From positions 1 through 43,885 of the forward strand of contig JAUNNN010000012.1 in the NCBI GenBank assembly GCA_030531435.1: DNA of 43,885 nucleotides, in the 5' to 3' direction. Made by a program: the position numbers and the translations under genes. Source of the DNA: Lachnospiraceae bacterium. Its GTDB lineage: Bacteria; Bacillota; Clostridia; Lachnospirales; Lachnospiraceae. The notes beneath the pieces were generated by a model. It was given only the letters and a program-made list of their open reading frames with translations. It made no database searches and was not told the origin of the DNA. Shown in pieces: positions 24,348-32,380 of this stretch (position 1 is the first letter of the stretch; each line of letters begins with the position of its first letter).

Positions 24348-26249
24348 TTAAATATTAGCTTCTTCTTTTTTCTGGTTTTTCTTGAAAACAACAAATATCA
24401 TCCATGCTACAAGAGTTAATGCAATAATAAATAGTAACCACCAATTCACGATATATCCTGCATCTGCACCAAGATTAGCTAATGGAATCTGATTTTCTTC
24501 AATTGTTACAATTTTCTGAGCTTCATTAGGAGTATCACTAATCTCGCCATCTAATTCTGTCTCTGTAATAACATTTGCATTTTCGATTTCTTCTGCTACT
24601 TCAGCTTCTTCTATTTCAGCAGCAGCTTCAACATCATTCCTTCTTGCTCCTGCAACAGATCTCTCTACATTATCATTTGTCTCAGCAATAGAATCTTCTT
24701 CTGCATCAATTATTGCCTGAACTACCATAGTTTCTATAGAAGCTGGCTCAACACCAAGATTGCTTGCAATACTATTTACAACTGTCTCTATATTCTCTTC
24801 AGCTTTTGAATTATCTGTCTCTTCTTCGTTAGCTGAACCTGCATTATTAATGGCTTCTTTAATCTGGTTGAGAGTCTGCTGTCTTCTCCAAGCTTCTACT
24901 TCTGCCTTAACATATTCAAGCTTTGCTTTCTCAACTTCGCTCTTTCTTACTTCGCTTTCTAAAGTTGCAGCTTTTCTGTACATTTCAACTGCGTTTTTGT
25001 ATTTCTCTAATGCTATATTAGCCTCTGTAGAGGCATCCTGTAGCTTCTGCTCTACTTTTTCAAGATCCGCATTGATCACTTCTAATTCATCTAATACGTC
25101 AATATTATTGTTAAGGGCAACATTTAATCTCATAAGTTCACTTACATCTTTTCCCTTAAACTCGTTGTTTCCATCTATATATTTATTTTTATTTTCAACA
25201 TATGCTGCTATATAATTTCCGCCGTTTCCAAATAATCCATTAGTGTTTGTATCAGATTTAACCCATTCAGGCTGTGGAACATAGTTATAAACTATTTCAT
25301 CTGATGTGATTTTGAAATTCTTTCTAAGGATTATCTTTTTGGCTGAATCATAATATGTCAGACATCCGTATGCTGTACCATCTGTATCAACTGTGTTTAT
25401 AAAGAATCTGTATATATCAGCACTTCCATCAACATTTTTTCCATTATAGGAAAAATCCTTTTTAATTTCTTTAGCTTTTTCCTTTGCAACACTGGCTATT
25501 AGTTCATTGATTTTGTCATTTTTATCCTGCTTGCTATTTGTAATAGTTTCTTTGTTTTCATCAGAAGCAGCTTTATCTAATGCAGCAGAATCTGGATCAG
25601 CTTTTGCTAATACAGCATCTTTGTTTTCTACTGCCTGATCTTTTAACTTCTGCGCAGCATCTTTAGCTTCTAAAGCCACCTGATATTCATTGTATAATGC
25701 AGTTACTTCTACTGTTGCAACATTCCAGTCAACTGCTACAGTACCATCATCCATAACAGTAACCACATTCATTTCTGTTAATGCATTAAGTGCTGTTGTT
25801 GCCTGCATATCATAAATAGCAATAAGTGTATCTGCTGTTGCTTCAATTTCACTTGCTACAGTTTCATCTGTAATTGCGGCATCTACTATTTCACTAACCT
25901 CTTCAAGTGCATCATCAGCTTTTGTCATATCAACATCAGTAATTGAACTTACTACATCTTTTATAGCTTCGTTTTCAATATCCTCTACTGGATTTGATAC
26001 ATCAACCGCTGGATCCTCAAAGCTGATACCTTCATTATCAAAACTTGCTACTTTATCTTCAAACGCATCATAAGAGTCTTCTGCATGTTCTTCAGCTGCC
26101 TCTTCTTTTACTTCAACCTGCTCTACCACAGCGCTTTCTGCATCTGACAATTCGTCTGCATACACTGCCATTGGAGAGAGTGCCATATATGCTGATAATA
26201 CTATGCTTATAGCTTTAATCGCTTTCTTATTGTTCATTTTCTTCATCAT
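24348..26249 (-). CDS. membrane-anchored coiled-coil surface protein
   Basis: 633 residues. The start at 26249 (GGAAGGGAG just upstream) replaces an 18-codon longer frame and gives a clean signal peptide ending near AVYA. The protein is acidic and rich in Ala, Glu and Val, with helical coiled-coil stretches around 160-250 and 370-500 and a small beta region between them (DGTAYGCLTYYDSAKKIIL). It ends with EENQIPLA, one membrane helix (IVNWWLLFIIALTLVAWMIFV) and a basic tail, the layout of a wall-spanning anchored surface protein. No enzyme motif is seen. It is transcribed alone, next to another exported protein. Confidence 0.75.
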   Translation of the reverse strand: MMKKMNNKKAIKAISIVLSAYMALSPMAVYADELSDAESAVVEQVEVKEEAAEEHAEDSYDAFEDKVASFDNEGISFEDPAVDVSNPVEDIENEAIKDVVSSITDVDMTKADDALEEVSEIVDAAITDETVASEIEATADTLIAIYDMQATTALNALTEMNVVTVMDDGTVAVDWNVATVEVTALYNEYQVALEAKDAAQKLKDQAVENKDAVLAKADPDSAALDKAASDENKETITNSKQDKNDKINELIASVAKEKAKEIKKDFSYNGKNVDGSADIYRFFINTVDTDGTAYGCLTYYDSAKKIILRKNFKITSDEIVYNYVPQPEWVKSDTNTNGLFGNGGNYIAAYVENKNKYIDGNNEFKGKDVSELMRLNVALNNNIDVLDELEVINADLEKVEQKLQDASTEANIALEKYKNAVEMYRKAATLESEVRKSEVEKAKLEYVKAEVEAWRRQQTLNQIKEAINNAGSANEEETDNSKAEENIETVVNSIASNLGVEPASIETMVVQAIIDAEEDSIAETNDNVERSVAGARRNDVEAAAEIEEAEVAEEIENANVITETELDGEISDTPNEAQKIVTIEENQIPLANLGADAGYIVNWWLLFIIALTLVAWMIFVVFKKNQKKEEANI

Positions 26250-26422
26250 AATTGTGATTCTCCCTTCCGTTTTATCTTTCAGGTAATATATTAATCGGCA
26301 CAAATCACAAATAAATGAAGTTTACATATTATTTTTTTTAATATAATTTATTCTTTTTCAGCTGATAATAAGTTTACCATATCTAGTAATGTTTATTCAT
26401 TATATCAATGTTGATACACAAA

Positions 26423-26452
26423 AGGCACTATGGGATTTATCCCACAGTGCCT
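26423..26452 (-). terminator. terminator of the repeat-containing exported protein
   Basis: AGGCACT-A-TGGGA (26423-26435) pairs with TCCCA-C-AGTGCCT (26440-26452) around a TTTA loop; the minus strand continues TTTTGTG. The rest of 26250-26500 is AT-rich with no gene. Confidence 0.88.
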
Positions 26453-26500
26453 CTAAATATATCGTGATTCGAACTTGTTTGTAACATCAGTTCCACATTG

Positions 26501-27517
26501 CTAAGCGCGAATGTCGTCAGTAATCTCAAAGAAATGGTTAGGTTTCATATGAGCAAGAGTTACATTTGCTTGAGTTTTTCTGTTACGAGCCTCTAATTTT
26601 CCGTTAGTTTTATATTTGTCGTACTTAACCATTACCTTTCCATCCTTTGTATAACTTCCATTGAATTTTACAACCTTGAAAGTAAAATTTGGAATCTTTG
26701 ACTTTCCTGGAATCTGCATCAGGTAAAATTTACCTGGAACAAGGTCCTCATAATCAACCCTGTCACCGTGATATCCCAAAAAGTTATGGTAAAAACTCAT
26801 ATCAACTGCAGGGGCCTTTGCATTCTTTGCTTCCTCAGCTTTCTTAGCTTCCTCTTTCGTTTCTACTTTTGTTTCTTCCCTTAATCTAGCTTGAATCATA
26901 GCATCCACAGCAGGCTTCATAGATTCATTAAGTTCAGCTACAATTTTTTCTAACTGCTTTTCTCTCTCTTCTTCTGCCTTCTTTGCTTCCTCAGCACGCT
27001 GAGCTTCTTCTGGACTTACTGCGAACTCATCATCAATGATATCTCCCTGGCCCTCAACCTCTGGAGCTGCAGGTGTTTCTTCTGCTGGAGCTTCTGTAAC
27101 TGTTTCTATTGTTGGCTGTACCTCAACTTCTGAAGCTACTGCGAACTCATCATCAATGATATCTCCCTGGCCCTCAATTTCTGGAATTGCAGGTATTTCT
27201 ACTACTGGAGCTTCAACTACTGTTTCTATTGTTGGCTGTACTTCAGCTTCTGGAGCTACTGCGAACTCATCATCAATGATATCTCCCTGGCCCTCAACCT
27301 CTGGAGCTGCAGGTGTTTCTTCTGCTGGAGCTTCAACCTCTGCGAAACAATCATCAATTACATCTCCCTGACCTTCATCTACTGTTTCTACACATTCTGT
27401 AGGTTCTGTATCGATTTCATCTGCTCTTACTACTGTAGAAGCTGTGCTCATCATTACTGCTGCGATAAGGAGTGCTGATGTAAATTTTGCTGTAAATCCT
27501 TTAATGTTCTTTCTCAT
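26501..27517 (-). CDS. exported protein with tandem acidic repeats
   Basis: 338 residues. Signal peptide ~1-32 (ending VVRA). Residues ~48-170 hold four copies of a GQGDxIDDxFA motif, three of them in near-exact 40-residue repeats rich in Glu, Pro and Ala. A charged helical linker follows (~170-235, KKAEEEREKQLEK). The C-terminal ~105 residues form a compact basic, aromatic domain (FYHNFLGYHGDRVDYEDL... FFEITDD) that I do not recognise. There is no membrane anchor or LPXTG, so the C-terminal domain may bind the wall or a glycan. An AGAGG ribosome binding site precedes the start. Confidence 0.72.
   Translation of the reverse strand: MRKNIKGFTAKFTSALLIAAVMMSTASTVVRADEIDTEPTECVETVDEGQGDVIDDCFAEVEAPAEETPAAPEVEGQGDIIDDEFAVAPEAEVQPTIETVVEAPVVEIPAIPEIEGQGDIIDDEFAVASEVEVQPTIETVTEAPAEETPAAPEVEGQGDIIDDEFAVSPEEAQRAEEAKKAEEEREKQLEKIVAELNESMKPAVDAMIQARLREETKVETKEEAKKAEEAKNAKAPAVDMSFYHNFLGYHGDRVDYEDLVPGKFYLMQIPGKSKIPNFTFKVVKFNGSYTKDGKVMVKYDKYKTNGKLEARNRKTQANVTLAHMKPNHFFEITDDIRA
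27018..27297. repeat. 120-bp tandem repeats inside the exported-protein gene
   Basis: A 40-bp block is identical at 27018-27057, 27138-27177 and 27258-27297, exactly 120 bp apart; the sequence between blocks is also near-identical. A diverged fourth copy starts near 27341. The period is a multiple of three, so copy-number changes keep the frame. Confidence 0.93.
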
Positions 27518-27618
27518 TTCTTTTTCCTCTTTCTGTGTCTTTGTTTTTGTTTGCTTTGTTTATGGACACAGTATAATAAACCTTTCGTTGCAGAAGTGTT
27601 GCACTTTAATCCTATTTC

Positions 27619-28929
27619 TTAATCAAGCACTCGTTTTAAATTATTTTTCCAAATATTTATAGCTGGATATATCATTAATATTTCTGCCACTACAAATGCG
27701 AACCAGATGAGATTTATCTGTCCCATTCTTGATACAGTATACGCAAAAGCCAGTGGCAAGACAGCCTGTCTAAGCATTGTAAGTAACATACTGGAATTTG
27801 CCTTAGAAAGTCCCTGTAAAGCAGATGATATTACAAGATTCGGTATTGAAATCAGCCATACCAGTGCAAAAACTCTCACAGCCGGCTCACCTATTTCTAA
27901 CATAATCGTCGAAGCATTAAACATCATCAACACTTTATCAGGAAATAATTCAAGTATCAAAAGCAACGGAACATACAATATAAATGAATATATAACCGCA
28001 TACCTTATCGATTCACTTACCCGGTCTTTCATTCTTGCACCATAATTATATGCAACAATCGGTATCACTCCATTGTTAATTCCGTGTACAGCAACTGTAC
28101 ATATCCCTTGCATTCGACAGCAAACACCAAATACAGCCACTGCTGTTGATGAAAAACTTAGTAGAAGCGTGTTCATCGCAACATTTACAAAACTTGTCAC
28201 CACCTGCACTAACGTAGATGGAAAACCTACTCTTATAATATCTTTAATGCTTGAAATATCTGGATGAAGAGTAAAACTAAACGCAATCTCCTTATTCCAT
28301 TTACGATTAATATATATTCCTGCTAACGCTCCTACAAACTGTCCAATTACTGTTGCTATTGCAGCCCCCATTGTTCCTAGATGGAAAACAAAAATAAAAA
28401 TTGGATCTAGTATTATATTTGTGATAGAAGCAGCTGATAACGTAAAAAGGAAAAGGTGACTTTTTCCACTTGCAATAGCAAAACGATCAAAAACCCATTG
28501 TCCCATCTGTCCTAGTGAAAACAGCATACAAATAGATAAGTAATCACGTCCATAATTTGCAATAATATCATTACCGCCACATTGCCAGTCAAAATACCAT
28601 CTGACCCCCATCATGCACACTAGGGAAATTAATATCCACTCACACAGAGCTACGAAAATAGCAGCACTAGCAATTCTTTCTACTTTTTCATTATTTTTCT
28701 CACCAAGTGCTTTTGAAATCGCTGCATTCAATCCAACAGCATTTCCAAGCCCCAATGCCGAAACAAACATTTGAACTGGTGCTGAAAGAGAAATTGCTGT
28801 CAGTGCATCCTCTGCTACTCTGGATACAAATACTGAATCTACAAAATTATAAAGTGAATTGATAAGCAGACTTAGCATTAATGGCACGCCTGTCGTCAAT
28901 ATCAATTTACTCATTTTTTCAGTTCCCAT
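27619..28929 (-). CDS. MATE-family multidrug/toxin efflux transporter
   Basis: About 436 residues with 12 helices in two MATE halves: VPLMLSLLINSLYNFVDSVF and, in the second half, GFPSTLVQVVTSFVNVAMNT. It exports organic cations or metabolites using a Na+ or H+ gradient. I place the start at the ATG 4 bp after the upstream stop (28934); a longer frame would need a GTG at 28956 inside the previous gene. It ends the operon 30800-27619 with a 2-hydroxyacid dehydrogenase and a metallo-beta-lactamase-fold protein, suggesting it exports a small acid or toxic intermediate. Confidence 0.88.
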   Translation of the reverse strand: MGTEKMSKLILTTGVPLMLSLLINSLYNFVDSVFVSRVAEDALTAISLSAPVQMFVSALGLGNAVGLNAAISKALGEKNNEKVERIASAAIFVALCEWILISLVCMMGVRWYFDWQCGGNDIIANYGRDYLSICMLFSLGQMGQWVFDRFAIASGKSHLFLFTLSAASITNIILDPIFIFVFHLGTMGAAIATVIGQFVGALAGIYINRKWNKEIAFSFTLHPDISSIKDIIRVGFPSTLVQVVTSFVNVAMNTLLLSFSSTAVAVFGVCCRMQGICTVAVHGINNGVIPIVAYNYGARMKDRVSESIRYAVIYSFILYVPLLLILELFPDKVLMMFNASTIMLEIGEPAVRVFALVWLISIPNLVISSALQGLSKANSSMLLTMLRQAVLPLAFAYTVSRMGQINLIWFAFVVAEILMIYPAINIWKNNLKRVLD

Positions 28930-28933
28930 TTTG

Positions 28934-29749
28934 TTATTCAACGATAAATTCCTCACCTGGTTTCAATATTTTGACTCTTTCTGGATTTACAACGTTTTTT
29001 ATTATATTATCAGGGTTCCCATTAAAGGGAGTCATTTTAGGTGCATCCACTGTTCCCCAGTGAATTAAAATCAATTTTGAATTTGCATATGTATTTGCTA
29101 ATTTATATGCATTTTCTAAACCGATATGGTACTCGTTGTCCGCAAAATCAAACAATATTACATCTGGTTCCTCCATTTGCAATTGTTCTTCCATAAGTCT
29201 TGAATCACCTACATACCATATTTTCTTGTCATGGGTAGTAATGTAAAAACCACTATATTCTTCCTTTTCCCAAACTCTATAATTGTACTCTTCCAAATCA
29301 TTTTGCCAGTTATGGTCTGCTGGAGTAAATCTAACATTTACATCATCAATATTAACTTCATCCCACCATGTGTGGCCAAATGCCTCCACACCACACTCTT
29401 CTTTCATTAACGATGCAACATAATGCGATGTGTGTACTTCCCTTGTAACTGGAGCCAAATCTAAAAGGGTTGGTCTGGAATAGTGATCATTATCTACATG
29501 TGATACGAAATATCCATCTACCTTCAAAATATTTTCAGCTTTAGCAACCATGTCAATTAACAAAGGCATGTCAAATCCCTGTAATAATGGATCAATCACT
29601 ATGATTGTTCCATATGAATTGATCATAGCTCCTCCACCGCCTAGCCAATAGATTCCTATGTGATTATTATTTTCAAAATCTTTTTCCGTTAATCTTACTA
29701 CGCCAGAGACCTGCGCCTGTCCTTTGTCATTTATAAAATAATTAGTCAT
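28934..29749 (-). CDS. metallo-beta-lactamase-fold hydrolase, UlaG-like
   Basis: About 271 residues from the ATG at 29749 (AGGGCGG upstream); an in-frame start at 29812 is less likely. Features: IYWLGGGGAMINS at the N-terminus, the metal motif HVDNDHYS (HxDxDH-like), H in TPADHNW, D in YVGDSRL and H in LIHWGT. This is the layout of UlaG-like lactonases and related hydrolases. It is in an operon with a D-2-hydroxyacid dehydrogenase and a MATE exporter; hydrolysis of a lactone or ester upstream or downstream of the dehydrogenase is a reasonable guess. Confidence 0.8.
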   Translation of the reverse strand: MTNYFINDKGQAQVSGVVRLTEKDFENNNHIGIYWLGGGGAMINSYGTIIVIDPLLQGFDMPLLIDMVAKAENILKVDGYFVSHVDNDHYSRPTLLDLAPVTREVHTSHYVASLMKEECGVEAFGHTWWDEVNIDDVNVRFTPADHNWQNDLEEYNYRVWEKEEYSGFYITTHDKKIWYVGDSRLMEEQLQMEEPDVILFDFADNEYHIGLENAYKLANTYANSKLILIHWGTVDAPKMTPFNGNPDNIIKNVVNPERVKILKPGEEFIVE

Positions 29750-29834
29750 ATATACCGCCCTTGTACTCCGTATTATCTTTTTTATTAAAAAATAACTGTT
29801 AACAGCTTCCATCCATCTTTTTCATCATAGCAAG

Positions 29835-30800
29835 TTAATATCCTTTATTAAAATCAATTACATTATTTAATACTTCCCCATCTCTATACTTTTTAAGATT
29901 ATCACAGAAAATATCTAATATTTTCATTCTCGTATATTTATTTTCTCCCCAACCTATTCCTGATATATGCGGAGTTAACACAACATTTTCCATAAATCTT
30001 AATGGATGATTGTCTGGCAATGGCTCTGGATTTGTGACATCAAGAACAGCTCCTTGTATGCGATTGTTAGCCAATGCATCCGTCAGGGCATCTGTGTCAA
30101 CAATTATTCCTCTACCAACATTGACAAGAATGCTGTCAGGCTTCAATTTAGCAATTCTATTTTTATTAAACATATCTGCAGTTTCTTTAGTACCTGGAAG
30201 CGCAATAATTACTATATCTGCTTTTTCTATTTCTCTATCTAAATATTCATTAGTATATACTGCATCAAAACACGGTATACTGTCTTTATTTGTTCGGCAA
30301 ATACCTATTGCTTCTGTACCAAATACCTTCAGTCTTCTTGCAGTTTCAGTTCCTATATTTCCTGTTCCAAGAATAAGAGCACGTTTTCCTTCAAGCGTAC
30401 CTTCTTTGTCAATTCGATTCCAGCCTCCGTCTTTTAACTGTCCTCTATATAAAAACAAATTTCTGTATAAAGCTAAAACACCAGAAATAATATATTCTGA
30501 AATAACATCGCCATATGCTCCTGAAGCACTTGTTAGAATAATGTTTTCGAATAATTCTGGAGAAGTCGTATATTTATTCGCTCCTGCCCAGGTCATCTGC
30601 AACCATTTAAGCTTTTTCATAGCTAAAACAGTATCTATATCTGGCTCACCCAAAACAATTTCAATACTATCAAGAGTATCACTTGATAGGAGCTGTTTCT
30701 CGTCGTCAAAAAACAGCACTTTATCATCAGAATCAATATGAGATAAAACAAAATCTCTTTCATTTACCAAACATTTTTTTATAATTGCAATAGTGCTCAT
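29835..30800 (-). CDS. D-isomer-specific 2-hydroxyacid dehydrogenase
   Basis: A 321-residue NAD(P)-dependent reductase. Rossmann motif GTGNIG, catalytic R in NVGRG, E in TNPEPLP and H in TPHISG. The missing Asp after the second beta strand (ICRTNKD) suggests NADP preference. It resembles glyoxylate/hydroxypyruvate-type reductases more than the fermentative D-lactate enzyme at 17286. First gene of the operon; AAAGGATG ribosome binding site. Confidence 0.88.
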   Translation of the reverse strand: MSTIAIIKKCLVNERDFVLSHIDSDDKVLFFDDEKQLLSSDTLDSIEIVLGEPDIDTVLAMKKLKWLQMTWAGANKYTTSPELFENIILTSASGAYGDVISEYIISGVLALYRNLFLYRGQLKDGGWNRIDKEGTLEGKRALILGTGNIGTETARRLKVFGTEAIGICRTNKDSIPCFDAVYTNEYLDREIEKADIVIIALPGTKETADMFNKNRIAKLKPDSILVNVGRGIIVDTDALTDALANNRIQGAVLDVTNPEPLPDNHPLRFMENVVLTPHISGIGWGENKYTRMKILDIFCDNLKKYRDGEVLNNVIDFNKGY

Positions 30801-31047
30801 AAGAAATCATCCTTTTCAATAGTTTAGTTTGATGCTCTATATCCTATTCCCAAACAATATCTATGTACATATACATATGTTACATCATAGTATGTGCATT
30901 TCTTCAATTCTTTTCAAGCGTATTTTGTGCGTTTATTCAAAGTTATATTTTTTCAAATTATGACTTTCTTCAACTAATCGCCTTTTATATTGTACACTCA
31001 ACTATATGTAATAAAACATAAATATACACTGTCTATATAAAATAAAT
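30801..31047. other. AT-rich intergenic region
   Basis: No supported gene. It holds the leader of the leftward 2-hydroxyacid dehydrogenase operon and an imperfect inverted repeat, TGTA-N13-TACA, in the ACATATGTATATGT-type sequence near 30864-30886, which may be an operator. Promoter hexamers are ambiguous (TTGAAG followed by TGTAAC on the minus strand). Confidence 0.4.
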
Positions 31048-31074
31048 AAGCCTGGCAGATTTCTCTACCAGGCT
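31048..31074 (-). terminator. terminator of the rpsF-ssb-rpsR operon
   Basis: AAGCCTGG (31048-31055) pairs with CCAGGCTT (31067-31074, allowing one shift) with an inner AGA/TCT extension; the minus strand goes on as ATTTATTTTAT. Confidence 0.8.
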
Positions 31075-31126
31075 TTTCATTCTTTTGTCTTTGACTCAAT
31101 TTGTGTCAAATTACCATTTCAGTATA

Positions 31127-31390
31127 TTAGTCCTGAACGTATGGCATAAGTGCAACGTGTCTTGCTCTCTTGATAGCAACTGTAAGTGCTCTCTGATGCT
31201 TTGCACAGCTACCTGTGATTCTTCTAGGAAGAATCTTACCACGCTCTGAAATATACTTTCTAAGTGTATTTGTATCTTTGTAATCAATTACTTTATCTTT
31301 ACCGCAGAAAATACAAACTTTTTTACGTCTGCGCATTCCGCCTCTTCTTCTTGGTGAATCTCCATCACCCTGTGCTTTATTATAAGCCAT
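31127..31390 (-). CDS. rpsR: 30S ribosomal protein S18
   Basis: An 87-residue primary rRNA-binding protein of the small subunit, which pairs with S6. The central [15 protein letters not shown] and [20 protein letters not shown] are diagnostic. CIFCG plus the CAKH Cys make this the zinc-binding form of S18, common in Firmicutes. Last gene of the rpsF-ssb-rpsR operon. Confidence 0.97.
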   Translation of the reverse strand: MAYNKAQGDGDSPRRRGGMRRRKKVCIFCGKDKVIDYKDTNTLRKYISERGKILPRRITGSCAKHQRALTVAIKRARHVALMPYVQD

Positions 31391-31438
31391 AGTGCTTTCC
31401 TCCTGTTTTAATGCTTCCCAAGCCGTGCGTTATTCAGC

Positions 31439-31885
31439 TTAGTTAAATGGAAGCTCCTCGTCAATTCCGTCTGGGATATTCATAAATCCGTCGGATACTG
31501 CCTCTGAAGGCTGAGCAGGTGCTGATGGAACGAAATCTCCTGAACCGCCTGCGGCGTTCTTTGACTCTGCGAATTCCTGTTCCTCAACTACAATATCTGT
31601 TGTATATACTCTAACGCCATCTTTATTTGTATAACTACCTGTCTGGATACGTCCTGTTACTAAAACCTTAGTACCTTTTCTGAAATACTTTTCAGCAAAC
31701 TCACCAGCTCTGCCAAATGCTACACAGTTAATAAAATCTGCTGTAGGTTCATCTGGTCCGGCATTCTGACGTCTTCTTCTATCAACTGCGATTGAATATC
31801 TAGCAATCGCCATTGCGCTGTCACCTGAAGAATATCTAACCTCTGGATCTCTGGTTAATCTTCCCATAAGAATTACTTTATTCAT
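31439..31885 (-). CDS. ssb: single-stranded DNA-binding protein
   Basis: 148 residues. An OB-fold domain (1-~105: MNKVILMGRLTRDPEVRYSS, TADFINCVAFGR, GRIQTGSYTNKDGVRVYTT) is followed by a flexible Gly/Ser/Pro linker and the acidic tip EELPFN that recruits partner proteins. It protects single-stranded DNA in replication and repair. It lies between rpsF and rpsR, the standard arrangement. Confidence 0.97.
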   Translation of the reverse strand: MNKVILMGRLTRDPEVRYSSGDSAMAIARYSIAVDRRRRQNAGPDEPTADFINCVAFGRAGEFAEKYFRKGTKVLVTGRIQTGSYTNKDGVRVYTTDIVVEEQEFAESKNAAGGSGDFVPSAPAQPSEAVSDGFMNIPDGIDEELPFN

Positions 31886-31904
31886 ATATACGCTCTCTTT
31901 CTAA

Positions 31905-32195
31905 CTACGCCTCGTCCTGATTTACGATCAAGAAACGCATAACATTATCCACGATGCGGATTCTGTTTTCGATTTCTGCGGGAGCTGATGTTTCTGCTTC
32001 GAAATGGATGAAGTAGTAGAAGCCTTCGCTCATCTTCTGAACTTCATAAGCGAGTTTCTTCTTTCCCCATTCGTCAACATCAGAGATCTGGCCACCGAAT
32101 CTGGTAATATAACCTTTTACCTTCTCGAGAACCTTTGCTCTCTCCTCGTCTTCGATCTTAGCATTAAGAACAAGTGCTAATTCATATTTGCTCAT
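31905..32195 (-). CDS. rpsF: 30S ribosomal protein S6
   Basis: A 96-residue small-subunit protein: MSKYELALVLNAKIEDEERA, DEWGKKKLAYEVQKMSEGFYY and NRIRIVDNVMRFLIV. It dimerises with S18, encoded in the same operon. Strong AAAAGGAGG ribosome binding site, which can pair with the leader (32203-32248). Confidence 0.97.
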   Translation of the reverse strand: MSKYELALVLNAKIEDEERAKVLEKVKGYITRFGGQISDVDEWGKKKLAYEVQKMSEGFYYFIHFEAETSAPAEIENRIRIVDNVMRFLIVNQDEA

Positions 32196-32202
32196 GCTAG
32201 TA

Positions 32203-32248
32203 CCTCCTTTTGGTCTCTGGCCCCATCTATCAGTGACGGAGCAAGGAA
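32203..32248 (-). promoter_or_regulatory. foldable rpsF leader that can hide the ribosome binding site
   Basis: In the minus-strand RNA, GCUCCGUC (32242-32235) can pair with GAUGGGGC (32227-32220) around a 7-nt loop, using two G-U pairs. An outer stem, UUCCUU (32248-32243) with AAGGAG in the Shine-Dalgarno (32203-32211), would cover the ribosome binding site. The CCG in the stem and the position match what is known of S6:S18 autoregulatory leaders, but the full consensus was not checked. Confidence 0.4.
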
Positions 32249-32267
32249 TATTATTTCACGAGCGTTA

Positions 32268-32296
32268 ATAATACCACATGAAACTAGTAAAATCAA
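32268..32296 (-). promoter_or_regulatory. promoter of rpsF-ssb-rpsR
   Basis: Minus strand: -35 TTGATT (32296-32291), 17-bp spacer, -10 TATTAT (32273-32268). Confidence 0.7.
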
Positions 32297-32316
32297 GGGT
32301 TTTTTTAATATTTGAA

Positions 32317-32345
32317 TTGTTAAATCTTCTAATATGAAGTATAAT
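32317..32345 (+). promoter_or_regulatory. promoter of metG
   Basis: TTGTTA (32317-32322), 17-bp spacer, TATAAT (32340-32345). The leader to the ATG is about 30 nt, too short for a T-box or S-box. Confidence 0.75.
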
Positions 32346-32380
32346 CACCATTAGGCTCATTTGCTAAAGGAGGAACTATT

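Noticed and set aside
27036-27371. Open frame on the plus strand with Ser/Thr-rich repeats
   Set aside because: It is the mirror of the repeats in the exported-protein gene, without a ribosome binding site or promoter.
30010-30741. Long plus-strand open frame opposite the 2-hydroxyacid dehydrogenase
   Set aside because: Antisense shadow of a gene with full catalytic motifs; composition is Ser/Leu/Ile-rich and domain-free.
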